A stretch of DNA of 8,447 bases from Bacteroidales bacterium. Lineage in GTDB: Bacteria > Bacteroidota > Bacteroidia > Bacteroidales > UBA932. The notes beneath the pieces were generated by a model. The model was not told where the DNA came from. It did no database searches and saw nothing but the letters and a program-made list of their open reading frames with translations. The position numbers were made by a program, and so were the translations under genes. Below are positions 1-6,597 of the stretch, in pieces; within the stretch, counting starts at the first letter, position 1, and each line of letters opens with the position of its first letter. The stretch spans positions 1 to 8,447 of the forward strand of contig JABUTQ010000093.1 in assembly GCA_021443605.1 (NCBI GenBank), in the 5' to 3' direction.

Positions 1-1053
1 GTTGTGAACTATCGTGACAATGATGCTTCGCAGCGCACAGTCACTATCAGCGACAATGCCCAGTGGTTCGAAGACAATTCTCCGATTGATCCCCGTTTCC
101 GCAAAAAAGAGGTGAAGGGCGTTTCGGCCAAGGTGATAAACGTGGCAATCATTGCCGGAGACAATTATCCCGCAACAGCTATAGGAATCAATCTTCCCAA
201 TGCCGATTGGATTCGCAAGGACTATGGCTCAAAGTCGGTTACAATCGCCAATATCACAGAGGCTTACGATAAGGCAAACAACGAAAAGCCCAATAGCGTG
301 TTGCGCGAATTTGCCTGGGATGATGCCGAGATTGAACTCGTAAAGAAATATGGTTATATCACTGACAATCTTCATACAGACCTTCACGAGTGTCTCGGCC
401 ACGGATCCGGTCAGCTTTTGCCGGGCACTTCCCCGAATGCCTTGAAGGAGTACAGTTCGGCGCTTGAAGAGGCGCGTGCCGATTTGTTTGCACTATACTA
501 TCTTGCAGATCCGAAGCTTGTAGAACTCGGACTTCTCGACAGCCCGGACGCTTACAAGGCCGAGTATTGCACCTATATCCGCAATGGTATCTTCACACAG
601 TTTACCCGTGTGGAGCCGGGGCAGAAAAATACTGAGGCCCACATGCAGAACCGCAAGCTGATTGCCGACTGGTGTTATGAAAAGGGGTTGGCTGCCAATG
701 TGATAGAGAAGAAGGTGCGCGACGGGAAGACCTTTTTCGTGATAAACGATTATGAGGCTTTGCGCGGTCTGTTCGGAGATTTGCTCGCAGAGATGCAGCG
801 AATCAAGAGTGAGGGCGATTATGCTGCTGGCAAGGAGTTGGTGGAGCGCTATGCCGTGAATATCGACCCGGCTTTGCACAAAGAGGTGCTTGAAAGATAT
901 TCCAAGCTGGGTTTGAAGCCGTATCGCGGCTTTATAAATCCTGATATAGTTCCGGTGGTTTCCAACGGAAAAGTTGTTGATTATAAGGTGGTTTACGGCA
1001 ACGACTTCATTGAGCAGCAGCTCAAGTACGGAGCCGAATATGCTATGCTGTAA
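1..1053 (+). CDS. Dipeptidyl peptidase III (M49), C-terminal part, 5' truncated
   Basis: Zinc exopeptidase that releases dipeptides from the N-terminus of short peptides. The reading frame is open to the left edge, so the true start lies upstream; family members are usually about 650-700 aa and about 350 aa are visible here. Counting from the GTG at 4, the zinc-binding HECLGH is at residues 128-133, followed by GSG, and the second motif EEARAD is at 155-160 and supplies the third zinc ligand. The 27-residue gap between motifs is shorter than in the human enzyme and, as I recall it, resembles the Bacteroides form, as does Cys in HECLGH. The preceding YRDNDASQRTVTISDNAQ-type block is also characteristic. 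Substrates cannot be inferred. The gene converges on the LytTR gene, with a repeat block between them. Family assignment is firm; subcellular location is unknown because the N-terminus is missing. Confidence 0.95.
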   Translation, partial: VVNYRDNDASQRTVTISDNAQWFEDNSPIDPRFRKKEVKGVSAKVINVAIIAGDNYPATAIGINLPNADWIRKDYGSKSVTIANITEAYDKANNEKPNSVLREFAWDDAEIELVKKYGYITDNLHTDLHECLGHGSGQLLPGTSPNALKEYSSALEEARADLFALYYLADPKLVELGLLDSPDAYKAEYCTYIRNGIFTQFTRVEPGQKNTEAHMQNRKLIADWCYEKGLAANVIEKKVRDGKTFFVINDYEALRGLFGDLLAEMQRIKSEGDYAAGKELVERYAVNIDPALHKEVLERYSKLGLKPYRGFINPDIVPVVSNGKVVDYKVVYGNDFIEQQLKYGAEYAML

Positions 1054-1079
1054 TAGTGGAGATGTCTCGCGTGGCGCAT

Positions 1080-1354
1080 CGTCATTCTGAGCGCCAGCGA
1101 AGAATCTTTTCGAGAAGCTCGTCATTCTGAGGCGAAGCCATGTCGTCATTCTGAGCGCCAGCGAAGAATTTTTTCGAGTAGCGCGTCATTCCGGACGAAG
1201 CCACGTCGTCATTCTGAGCGCCAGCGAAGAATCTTTTCGAGTAGTGCGTCATTCTGAGGCGAAGCCACGTCGTCATTCTGAGGCGAAGCCGAAGAATCTC
1301 CTCGATCAGATTATTCGGTGAGATCCTTCGGTTGCTTCGCTCCCTCATGATGAC
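1080..1354. repeat. Composite intergenic repeat: three ~64-bp tandem units plus inverted terminal copy
   Basis: This fills the 303-bp gap between two convergent genes. A 40-base long arm beginning cgtcattctgagcgccagcg occurs at 1080-1119, 1144-1183 and 1207-1246. A 23-24-base short arm beginning cgtcattctgaggcgaagcc follows each one, at 1120-1143, 1184-1206 (diverged) and 1247-1270. A last copy starts at 1271, and 1321-1354 carries an imperfect inverted copy ending atgac, so the right end can fold on itself: cgaagaatctc near 1290-1300 pairs with gagatccttcg at 1320-1330 with one mismatch. I recognise gtcattctgag...gaagaatct as a word that recurs between genes in many Bacteroidetes and other genomes (from memory, not searched). 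A minus-strand frame across it (1082-1348) repeats FFAGAQNDD and is a by-product of the repeat, not a gene. It may act as a bidirectional terminator. Confidence 0.9.
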
Positions 1355-1356
1355 AA

Positions 1357-2211
1357 CTATTTCCCGAAGATGTTAGTGACGCTGTTGCTATAGCTCTTTG
1401 AGACGGGGATTTCTATGTGTTCAGCGACGTCAAGCTCGATGCTGATGCCGTCTTTCTTCTTTTTGATGGCCGCAATGTGGTCAAAATTAACCATATACGA
1501 TCTGTGGCATCTGATTACCGACGTCCCCTCGAAGGACTGCTCCACATTCTTCATCGTATTTCTCAGGAGATATTCAATGACCGAGCCGTTATTGAGATAG
1601 AATATGCTTACATAGTTGTCGGCAGAGGCAAGATAGAGGAGGTTCGCTCTCTTGATTGAGAGTTTCATCTCGTTTCTCTCGTCATAGAAGGCGATGATAG
1701 CGGCAATGGAATTTTCCTGATCCCGCTGCTCCTTAATCTTCTTCAAGAGCCTTGTCTTTTCGTCATAGGAGAAGTAGAGATAGGCGATTATGTACGGGAT
1801 AAGGAGAATCAAAGTGGTCATTTTCAGAGCGGTGCCGAATCGTTCAAAAAAGCCCATTTGGTGGATGACCGTGTATGACAATCCGCTGTAGCTGGCGGCG
1901 AGCACTATAATCTCCACCATAAGCCATGGGGTGAACATCCACCATTTGATGGCATTTTTCTTTGAATAAAGATACAGGAATGCTCGGCTTGCTGCCATCA
2001 CCACCAGCCCTATGAGCACGAGTGCACACGAGGCGAAGAAGAAAAGGAAATCGGAGAGGTCAGGATATTGTGTCTTAAACCAGGAAGTTGTTCCGAAAGG
2101 CTGATACCAATTGATGAACAGCAGTGCAAAGACGGCGGTAAATATCACCAAAGAGGTGATATTCTGTTTCTTATATAAGAACTGCGGTATATTCTCTTTC
2201 CAAAAATCCAT
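1357..2211 (-). CDS. Membrane-anchored LytTR-family transcriptional regulator
   Basis: Predicted one-component regulator of 284 aa. The N-terminal half has four hydrophobic segments at about residues 19-37, 54-76, 90-110 and 130-149. A charged, probably helical linker follows (150-168), then a LytTR DNA-binding domain at about 181-283. LytTR hallmarks are LLYLASADNYVSIF, the RCHRSYMVNFDHI block at 234-246 and IPVSKSYS near the end. There is no receiver domain, so any signal must come through the membrane part, not from a histidine kinase. I start it at the ATG at 2211: the frame opens further up only through a TTG at 2259, and the extra 16 residues look like untranslated leader. It is divergent from the DUF486 gene with 56 bp between starts. 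Its ligand and targets are unknown; LytTR proteins commonly control their own or adjacent genes. Confidence 0.9.
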   Translation of the reverse strand: MDFWKENIPQFLYKKQNITSLVIFTAVFALLFINWYQPFGTTSWFKTQYPDLSDFLFFFASCALVLIGLVVMAASRAFLYLYSKKNAIKWWMFTPWLMVEIIVLAASYSGLSYTVIHQMGFFERFGTALKMTTLILLIPYIIAYLYFSYDEKTRLLKKIKEQRDQENSIAAIIAFYDERNEMKLSIKRANLLYLASADNYVSIFYLNNGSVIEYLLRNTMKNVEQSFEGTSVIRCHRSYMVNFDHIAAIKKKKDGISIELDVAEHIEIPVSKSYSNSVTNIFGK

Positions 2212-2231
2212 TTTGCAAAAATAATTATTTA

Positions 2232-2239
2232 TACATTTG
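2232..2239 (+). promoter_or_regulatory. Candidate -7 promoter element for the DUF486 gene
   Basis: The word tacatttg matches the Bacteroidetes sigma-ABfr -7 consensus TAnnTTTG exactly and lies 28 bases before the ATG at 2268. A TTTG at 2212-2215 could serve as the -33 box, but the 16-base spacing is shorter than the usual 19-21, so the -33 assignment is weak. The expected leader would be roughly 20 bases. Confidence 0.45.
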
Positions 2240-2267
2240 CAGCCAAATTTTGAAAACAATATAACTT

Positions 2268-2639
2268 ATGGCAAAAGGGATATACACTATTTTGCTGCTT
2301 CTGGTATCAAACAGCTTTATGACACTCGCCTGGTACGGGCACCTCAGATTCGGGACAGACAAGCTGCTCCCAAAGTGGGGACTTTTCGGAATCATCCTCA
2401 TCAGTTGGCTCATAGCGTTCTTTGAATATTGCGCCCAAGTGCCGGCAAACCGACTCGGATTTCAAGGGAACGGAGGTCCGTTTTCGCTTATTCAACTGAA
2501 AGTGATTCAAGAAGTTATAACGCTGATGGTGTTTGTGGTGTTCTCTGCTATTTTCTTTAAGACAGAGACATTGCAATGGAACCATTTCGTGGCGTTCCTG
2601 CTCCTTGTAGGGGCGGTCTATTTCGTGTTTATGAAATAG
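2268..2639 (+). CDS. DUF486 / DMT-family small membrane protein
   Basis: A 123-aa integral membrane protein with four hydrophobic helices at about residues 3-23, 36-55, 82-98 and 105-121. The block FEYCAQVPANRLGF at 52-65, followed by SLIQLKVIQEVITL, is the signature I associate with the DUF486 family, which belongs to the drug/metabolite transporter superfamily and resembles small multidrug resistance transporters in size and topology. Transport activity is not established for the family, so a substrate should not be assigned. The length matches the family, so the gene is probably intact. It is divergent from the LytTR regulator, which makes that protein a possible regulator by position only. 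Its TAG stop at 2637-2639 lies one base before the convergent stop of the FtsB-like gene. Confidence 0.85.
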   Translation: MAKGIYTILLLLVSNSFMTLAWYGHLRFGTDKLLPKWGLFGIILISWLIAFFEYCAQVPANRLGFQGNGGPFSLIQLKVIQEVITLMVFVVFSAIFFKTETLQWNHFVAFLLLVGAVYFVFMK

Positions 2640-2640
2640 G

Positions 2641-2967
2641 CTATTTTTTCTTGATGAGGAATACGTCCTCACCATCTTCTTTGAAGTAGTAATTCTCGCG
2701 GGCAAACATTTCGAGCGTGTCTTTGTTGCTCCCCATCTGCTCTATCTTTTCGTCAAGTGCCTTTATCTCTTTTTTGTAGTAGAGTTCCTGGCGTTTTTGA
2801 CTGCGGATTGTGGAGAGGCTTTCGTGAAGGACGCGGACATTGTTTCTGTCTGTGAAGCAAACTATAACGAGAAAGACGAGCGTGGCTATGACGTACTTGT
2901 TTATCAAGATTCTGAAAAACAAGTTTTTACCGCGTAGTGTGTCTATCTTTTCCTTGAATCTGCCCAT
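2641..2967 (-). CDS. FtsB/DivIC-like septum formation initiator
   Basis: Predicted bitopic cell-division protein of 108 aa. It has a basic cytoplasmic N-terminus, one transmembrane helix at about residues 25-39, a coiled-coil segment at about 48-80 and a conserved C-terminal block LEMFARENYYFKEDGEDVFLI at about 85-105. This layout fits the DivIC/FtsB family, whose members join FtsL and FtsQ/DivIB in the divisome and help activate septal peptidoglycan synthesis; the specific partners are inferred from the family. I chose the ATG at 2967 because the only further in-frame start is the TTG immediately upstream. It faces the DUF486 gene tail-to-tail with a single base between stops, so neither gene has room for its own intergenic terminator. 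It is divergent from the CPBP gene, 59 bp away. Confidence 0.87.
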   Translation of the reverse strand: MGRFKEKIDTLRGKNLFFRILINKYVIATLVFLVIVCFTDRNNVRVLHESLSTIRSQKRQELYYKKEIKALDEKIEQMGSNKDTLEMFARENYYFKEDGEDVFLIKKK

Positions 2968-3008
2968 CAATTTTGAATATTGATGCGCGAAGTTATGTAT
3001 AATAAGAT

Positions 3009-3016
3009 TATCTTTG
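3009..3016 (+). promoter_or_regulatory. Possible -7 element upstream of the CPBP gene
   Basis: The word tatctttg is an exact TAnnTTTG match, but it ends only 10 bases before the ATG at 3027, which would leave almost no leader, and no TTTG sits 19-21 bases upstream. It may be a chance match in AT-rich DNA or may mark a nearly leaderless transcript. Confidence 0.25.
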
Positions 3017-3026
3017 AGAAAAAAAT

Positions 3027-3863
3027 ATGAAAAATAATTATTTCAATTATCATATCCCAAGTCTCAAACAGTCATGGGGGCTGGTGCTTGTCTTTATTGC
3101 GGCATCTGTGTTGGCATCACCTATACAGGTGGTTACAAACGGATTGTCTATTCCTTATGCAGTCTCTTTTCTGCTGATATTCGGCTGGGTGTTGCTCCAA
3201 GGCAAAATCTGTTTCAATGCGGGCGGATTACCGTTGCGCATCAATATGCCCGATTTCGGCAAAATGAATCCCGTGTCGTTTTTTGTGATTCTTGCCCTTG
3301 TTGTGCTCTCCATTGGTGTACTCGTGGAGCCGATAGCATCGCTTATCCCTATGCCTGATGCAATCAAAGAACTTTTTGAAAAGGTTTTCGACTCAGAAAA
3401 GCCTATGGATCTGGTGGTTTCCACGACTTTGCTTGCCCCGATTTGTGAGGAACTTTTCTGCAGAGGCTTGATTCTGCGTGGACTCCTGGCACGGATAAGC
3501 CCAACTAAAGCCATCCTCTGGTCTGCCTTCATTTTCGCATTCATCCATATGAACCCCTGGCAGGCAATCCCCGCATTCGCCCTCGGATGTTTCTTCGGAT
3601 GGATTTACTACAGGACACATTCAATCTGGGCCTGTATCTTCATGCATTTTGTAAATAACGGAATGTCATCTTTGATGATGCTGATTCTCCCTGACATGGA
3701 AACGGATGCAACTTTTGCAGAAGTTCTTTCAGCCGGAAATTATGCAGCCTTGCTCGCTGTATCGGCTGCAGTTCTGGTGGGCGGCATAATTCTTTTGAAT
3801 AAAAAATTGAAATCCAATGAAGAAATTATATCCTTTAAAGTTCAGGCCAATACTCAAGAGTAG
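3027..3863 (+). CDS. CPBP-family intramembrane protease (Abi/CAAX type)
   Basis: Predicted polytopic membrane metalloprotease of 278 aa in the CPBP/Abi family, related to the Rce1 CAAX prenyl protease. All three family motifs are present in order: EELFCR at residues 141-146 (the paired glutamates and arginine), FAFIH at 170-174, and HFVNN at 207-211. Hydrophobic helices lie at about 17-36, 42-58, 83-108, 162-175, 183-195, 200-222 and 238-257. Bacterial relatives have diverse or unknown roles, including bacteriocin self-immunity and processing of membrane proteins, and no substrate can be inferred here. No bacteriocin gene is adjacent. The last 47 bases overlap the start of manA in another frame, so the two are probably co-transcribed and may be translationally coupled. 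The final ~20 residues are hydrophilic. Confidence 0.88.
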   Translation: MKNNYFNYHIPSLKQSWGLVLVFIAASVLASPIQVVTNGLSIPYAVSFLLIFGWVLLQGKICFNAGGLPLRINMPDFGKMNPVSFFVILALVVLSIGVLVEPIASLIPMPDAIKELFEKVFDSEKPMDLVVSTTLLAPICEELFCRGLILRGLLARISPTKAILWSAFIFAFIHMNPWQAIPAFALGCFFGWIYYRTHSIWACIFMHFVNNGMSSLMMLILPDMETDATFAEVLSAGNYAALLAVSAAVLVGGIILLNKKLKSNEEIISFKVQANTQE

Positions 3864-4983
3864 GGTGTGGGGCGGCCCGAGGATCGTCAAAGAATATGGA
3901 AGGGAGGCGGAAGAGGGCGCAGATGCTTCTCACATAGGGGAGTCGTGGGACTTGTGCGATATGCCTGATTGTGAGTCGATTGTGGAGAATGGCTTTCTTG
4001 AGGGGAACGATATCGCTGATATTCTTGAGACTTATCTCGGGGATTTGGTCGGTGATAAAGTTTTTGAGTACTACGGACTCCAATTCCCTCTGTTGGTGAA
4101 GATTCTCGACATAGACGGAGCGATATCTTTGCAGGTGCATCCGAACGACGAGATAGCAGCCGAGAGATATGATGCATACGGGAAGGAAGAAGTGTGGTAT
4201 GTTCTTGATGCCAAGAAAGATGCGTGTGTCTATATGGGATTTCGCAGAGATGTTTCAGTGGCGGAGTTTTACGAGAAGTGTAAAAACGGCACGGCAATAG
4301 AGCTGTTGAATGTATTCCATCCCAAGAAAGGGGACTGCTTTATTGTGAAGCCCGGCACCGTTCACGCAGCGTCGGGGGGTATTCTGCTCAGCGAGATTCA
4401 GGAGCCTTCCGACTTAACTTTCCGCCTGTACGACTGGGGGCGTGAGCTCAATCCCGCAACTGCCCGCGAGATGCACCTCGAAGAGGCGATAGACTGCATC
4501 AACTATAATAAGTTTGATGTGGAGAATTGTTACATAAAAGGGGTGAAAGACAACAGGCACATATATGAGGGGGAGCATTTCAATATCACAAATATCGCAT
4601 TATCAGATACTTATCATATTTATACCGATAACTTCAAGAGCTGCATCGCGTATATATGCACCGAGGGTGAGGCGTTGATTCAGGTGGTGAATGAAAAGGG
4701 GAATGAAATCTATCCGCTGAAGCGGGGAGAGATTATTTTAATCCCGGCCACTATGTCTGACTTTTTCGTATCGCCCAAGGCTGTGGGAACCAATTTGTTG
4801 GAAGTCAGTTTCCCGGAGCATCATGAAGAGGATTTGTATGTGGATCCTTCTGTGGCTGCAAGTTGCGGCGACGAGGATTGCGATTGTGACGAGGCGGACT
4901 GCGATGACGATGAGTGTGATTGCGGACACGGACATCACCACGGCCACCACCATCACGAGTGCGGCTGCGGTCACCATCATTAA
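3817..4983 (+). CDS. manA: Mannose-6-phosphate isomerase with Cys/His/Asp-rich metal-binding tail
   Basis: Type I phosphomannose isomerase, interconverting fructose-6-phosphate and mannose-6-phosphate in the cytoplasm for mannose use and GDP-mannose supply. The catalytic part covers residues 1 to about 333: the N-terminal KFRPILKSRVWGG, zinc-site QVHPND at 106-111 (Gln106, His108), EEVWY at 124-128 (glutamate ligand), PGTVHAASGG at 179-188 (His183) and the RLYDWGR block at 203-209. Family proteins of this short type usually end near residue 325. Here about 50 residues follow, and residues 350-388 contain 8 Cys, 11 His, 9 Asp and 4 Glu out of 39. The tail is in frame with no sign of a frameshift, and ends at TAA before the next gene. 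Zn, Ni or Cu binding is an inference. The ATG at 3817 lies inside the CPBP gene, but the N-terminal motif is too well conserved to start later. Confidence 0.95.
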   Translation: MKKLYPLKFRPILKSRVWGGPRIVKEYGREAEEGADASHIGESWDLCDMPDCESIVENGFLEGNDIADILETYLGDLVGDKVFEYYGLQFPLLVKILDIDGAISLQVHPNDEIAAERYDAYGKEEVWYVLDAKKDACVYMGFRRDVSVAEFYEKCKNGTAIELLNVFHPKKGDCFIVKPGTVHAASGGILLSEIQEPSDLTFRLYDWGRELNPATAREMHLEEAIDCINYNKFDVENCYIKGVKDNRHIYEGEHFNITNIALSDTYHIYTDNFKSCIAYICTEGEALIQVVNEKGNEIYPLKRGEIILIPATMSDFFVSPKAVGTNLLEVSFPEHHEEDLYVDPSVAASCGDEDCDCDEADCDDDECDCGHGHHHGHHHHECGCGHHH

Positions 4984-4994
4984 AATCTTATACT

Positions 4995-5426
4995 ATGGCA
5001 GGAACGACGAGAATAGACAAATATCTTTGGGCAATCAGGGTCTTCAAGACCAGGACAGATGCCACTGATGCCTGCAAGGGCAACAAAGTGACTGTAAACG
5101 GAGCCGACATAAAACCTTCAAAAGAGATTAAGGCCGGAGACGTGATAGTTGTGAGAAAGGGTGCCATACACTTCACTTACAAGGTGTTGGCTACTTTGGA
5201 AAAGAGGGTTGGGGCGAAAGATGTCACGAACTATGCCGAGAATCTCACTCCCGAATCGGAGCTTGCGAAACTGCATGCTCCAGTTGAAACTTTCTTTGTG
5301 AAGAGGGATCGCGGAGCTGGACGCCCGACAAAAAAAGAGCGCCGCCAGATGGACGGGCTCTATTCTGATTTCTCCGCTGAATTTGCCGGCGGCTGGGATG
5401 ATGTCGATGATGAAGACGATGAATGA
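4995..5426 (+). CDS. Hsp15-like S4-domain RNA-binding protein
   Basis: A 143-aa protein resembling heat-shock protein 15, which in E. coli binds free 50S subunits carrying a stranded peptidyl-tRNA. The S4 RNA-binding fold spans about residues 5-55 (RIDKYLWAIRVFKTRTDA, then VTVNG and KEIKAGDVIVV). A basic segment at 103-117, RDRGAGRPTKKERR, matches the Hsp15 type. The C-terminus is strongly acidic, with DDVDDEDDE at 135-143. I start at the ATG at 4995, 11 bases after the manA stop, because the S4 domain begins right there; the frame can be opened further upstream only by reading through the manA tail. It is probably in one operon with manA. The last 67 bases overlap pth on the other strand, and the functional link (both act on stalled peptidyl-tRNA) is notable. 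Confidence 0.9.
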   Translation: MAGTTRIDKYLWAIRVFKTRTDATDACKGNKVTVNGADIKPSKEIKAGDVIVVRKGAIHFTYKVLATLEKRVGAKDVTNYAENLTPESELAKLHAPVETFFVKRDRGAGRPTKKERRQMDGLYSDFSAEFAGGWDDVDDEDDE

Positions 5427-6010
5427 TTCTGCTCCTTCGGCTTCTGCTTGGAAGTGTTGAATTTGTTCATTGTCCTGTCAACTCCCTCCAAAACAAATCC
5501 CTTGACTGCTTCTCCTGCACGCTCCAACAACTCGGGGAGGGCACGTTTTTCCTCCAGCATCAGTTCTCCGAGGACAAAATCTATCTGTCCGCCGGGGGCG
5601 AAACCGTTTCCGATTCCCATCCTCATACGGGGATATTCATCGCTTATCAGGCTGTAATCGATACTTTTAAGGCCGTTGTGGCCGCCTGCGCTCCCTTTTT
5701 TGCGGATGCGGATGGTCCCGAAGGGGAGGGCGAGGTCGTCAACCACCACCAAAAGATTCTCCAAGGGGATGTTCAGCTTCTTTACCCAATAACTGACCGC
5801 TTTGCCGCTGAGATTCATGTAGGTAGAGGGCTTGAGGAGTGTCACTGTGTGCCCTTTGAGCCTAAGCTCGGCGATGCTGCCGTAACGATCCGGCGTAAAA
5901 GAGATATTGGATGCCGCAGCGAGGGCATCCAATACCATAAATCCTAAATTATGTCGGGTGGCAGCGTATTCTGCGCCGATGTTACCCAATCCTGCGATCA
6001 AGTACTTCAT
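5360..6010 (-). CDS. pth: Peptidyl-tRNA hydrolase with Ser-rich C-terminal extension
   Basis: Cleaves the ester bond of peptidyl-tRNAs that drop off the ribosome, recycling tRNA; cytoplasmic and usually essential. All key residues are in the expected places: Asn10 in GLGN, His20 in RHNLG, Asn66 in YMNLSG, Asp91/Asp92 in VVDDLALPFG and Asn112 in GGHNGLKS. The protein is 216 aa, while the family is typically about 185-195. The extra part (about residues 190-216) contains a run of six serines followed by TSS and looks disordered. That extension is encoded almost entirely within the overlap with the Hsp15-like gene and is antisense to its Asp/Glu codons. The gene lies 17 bases downstream of rplY with a good ribosome-binding site, giving an rplY-pth operon, an arrangement common in many bacteria. 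Confidence 0.97.
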   Translation of the reverse strand: MKYLIAGLGNIGAEYAATRHNLGFMVLDALAAASNISFTPDRYGSIAELRLKGHTVTLLKPSTYMNLSGKAVSYWVKKLNIPLENLLVVVDDLALPFGTIRIRKKGSAGGHNGLKSIDYSLISDEYPRMRMGIGNGFAPGGQIDFVLGELMLEEKRALPELLERAGEAVKGFVLEGVDRTMNKFNTSKQKPKEQNHSSSSSSTSSQPPANSAEKSE

Positions 6011-6020
6011 CCCGAATAAT

Positions 6021-6026
6021 CTCCTT
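6021..6026 (-). promoter_or_regulatory. Shine-Dalgarno site of pth
   Basis: On the minus strand, aaggag sits 10 bases before the pth ATG, within the 17-base gap after the rplY stop. Strong Shine-Dalgarno sequences are uncommon in Bacteroidetes and none is evident before the neighbouring starts, so this one supports the pth start and independent initiation after rplY. Confidence 0.6.
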
Positions 6027-6027
6027 G

Positions 6028-6597
6028 TTATTCAGCAGCGGCTGCAGCCGAGTTGCGGGTAGCCCTAACTGAGCAAACGATTGTGCTCTTGGGGCTTACA
6101 ATCTCGATTCCTTCGAAGTGGAGGTCGCCTGCGTTGATGCGCTTTCCGAGCTTGAGGGTTGTGATGTCAACCGGAAGTTCATCGGGAAGATTTGCAACAA
6201 GACCTTTTACGCGAAGCTTGCGGACAGCTACGTTGAGCTTACCACCCTGCTTTACACCTTCTGAGTTACCGAAGATGCGTACGGGAACTTCGATTGAAAT
6301 GGGCTTGTCGGTTGTAATTGCCAAAAAGTCAGCGTGAAGAGCCTTGTCGGTTACAGGATGATACTGCACTTCGTGAAGAATTGCAAGAATCTCTTTGCCC
6401 TCAACGTTGAGGTTGATGATGTGAGAGAAAGGAGTGTCGGTTACAGTCTGGAGCTCTTTCTCGTCAACTGAGAAGGTGAGGTTCTCTATGCCGCTTCCAT
6501 AAACTACGCAAGGAACATTACCTGCTCTGCGAATGCTTTTTACGCCAGCTTTGTTGCTGATTGTACGGTTTTTACCGTTAAGAGTGATTTGCTTCAT
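6028..6597 (-). CDS. rplY: 50S ribosomal protein L25/CTC family
   Basis: Ribosomal protein of 189 aa that binds 5S rRNA in the large subunit. The N-terminal L25 domain covers about residues 1-90 (GNVPCVVYGSG, FSVDEKELQ, then the HEVQYHPVTDKALHADFL block). The C-terminal TL5/CTC beta domain covers about 95-180 (ISIEVPVRIFGNSEGVKQGG, LPDELPVDIT, GKRINAGDL). This two-domain form is the longer CTC type of many bacteria, not the short E. coli L25. It ends in an Ala-rich stretch. The ATG at 6597 matches the expected N-terminus. It is followed by pth and preceded by a leader of about 80 bases with two hairpins and a Bacteroidetes-type promoter, so expression may be tuned at the RNA level; that last point is inference. 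Confidence 0.95.
   Translation of the reverse strand: MKQITLNGKNRTISNKAGVKSIRRAGNVPCVVYGSGIENLTFSVDEKELQTVTDTPFSHIINLNVEGKEILAILHEVQYHPVTDKALHADFLAITTDKPISIEVPVRIFGNSEGVKQGGKLNVAVRKLRVKGLVANLPDELPVDITTLKLGKRINAGDLHFEGIEIVSPKSTIVCSVRATRNSAAAAAE

Noticed and set aside
1082..1348. Minus-strand 88-aa frame with repeated SKRFFAGAQNDD
   Set aside because: It is translated from the intergenic repeat array; unit length is not consistently a multiple of three and there is no start signal or family. Such frames are a known annotation artefact of this repeat type.
2216..2223. Minus-strand TAnnTTTG match (tatttttg) as LytTR promoter
   Set aside because: It ends 4 bases before the ATG, so transcription would start at or inside the gene; probably chance in AT-rich DNA.
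2209..2259. Longer LytTR start giving 16 extra N-terminal residues
   Set aside because: It would begin at a TTG inside the divergent promoter region, and the added residues (MFSKFGCKCINNYFCK) do not resemble a domain; the ATG at 2211 is preferred.
2631..2650. Palindrome tagcc-like junction of the two TAG stops followed by a T run, as a terminator
   Set aside because: The pairing aaatag/ctattt leaves a one-base loop and only AT pairs, too weak for an intrinsic terminator.
4920..4994. Upstream extension of the Hsp15-like gene into manA
   Set aside because: The extra 25 residues are Arg/Pro/Ser-rich out-of-frame readings of the His tail, while the S4 domain begins directly after the ATG at 4995.
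4738..5068. Alternative frames across the manA tail on both strands
   Set aside because: These come from the repetitive Cys/His/Asp codons; the manA frame continues unbroken from the catalytic domain and explains the sequence.
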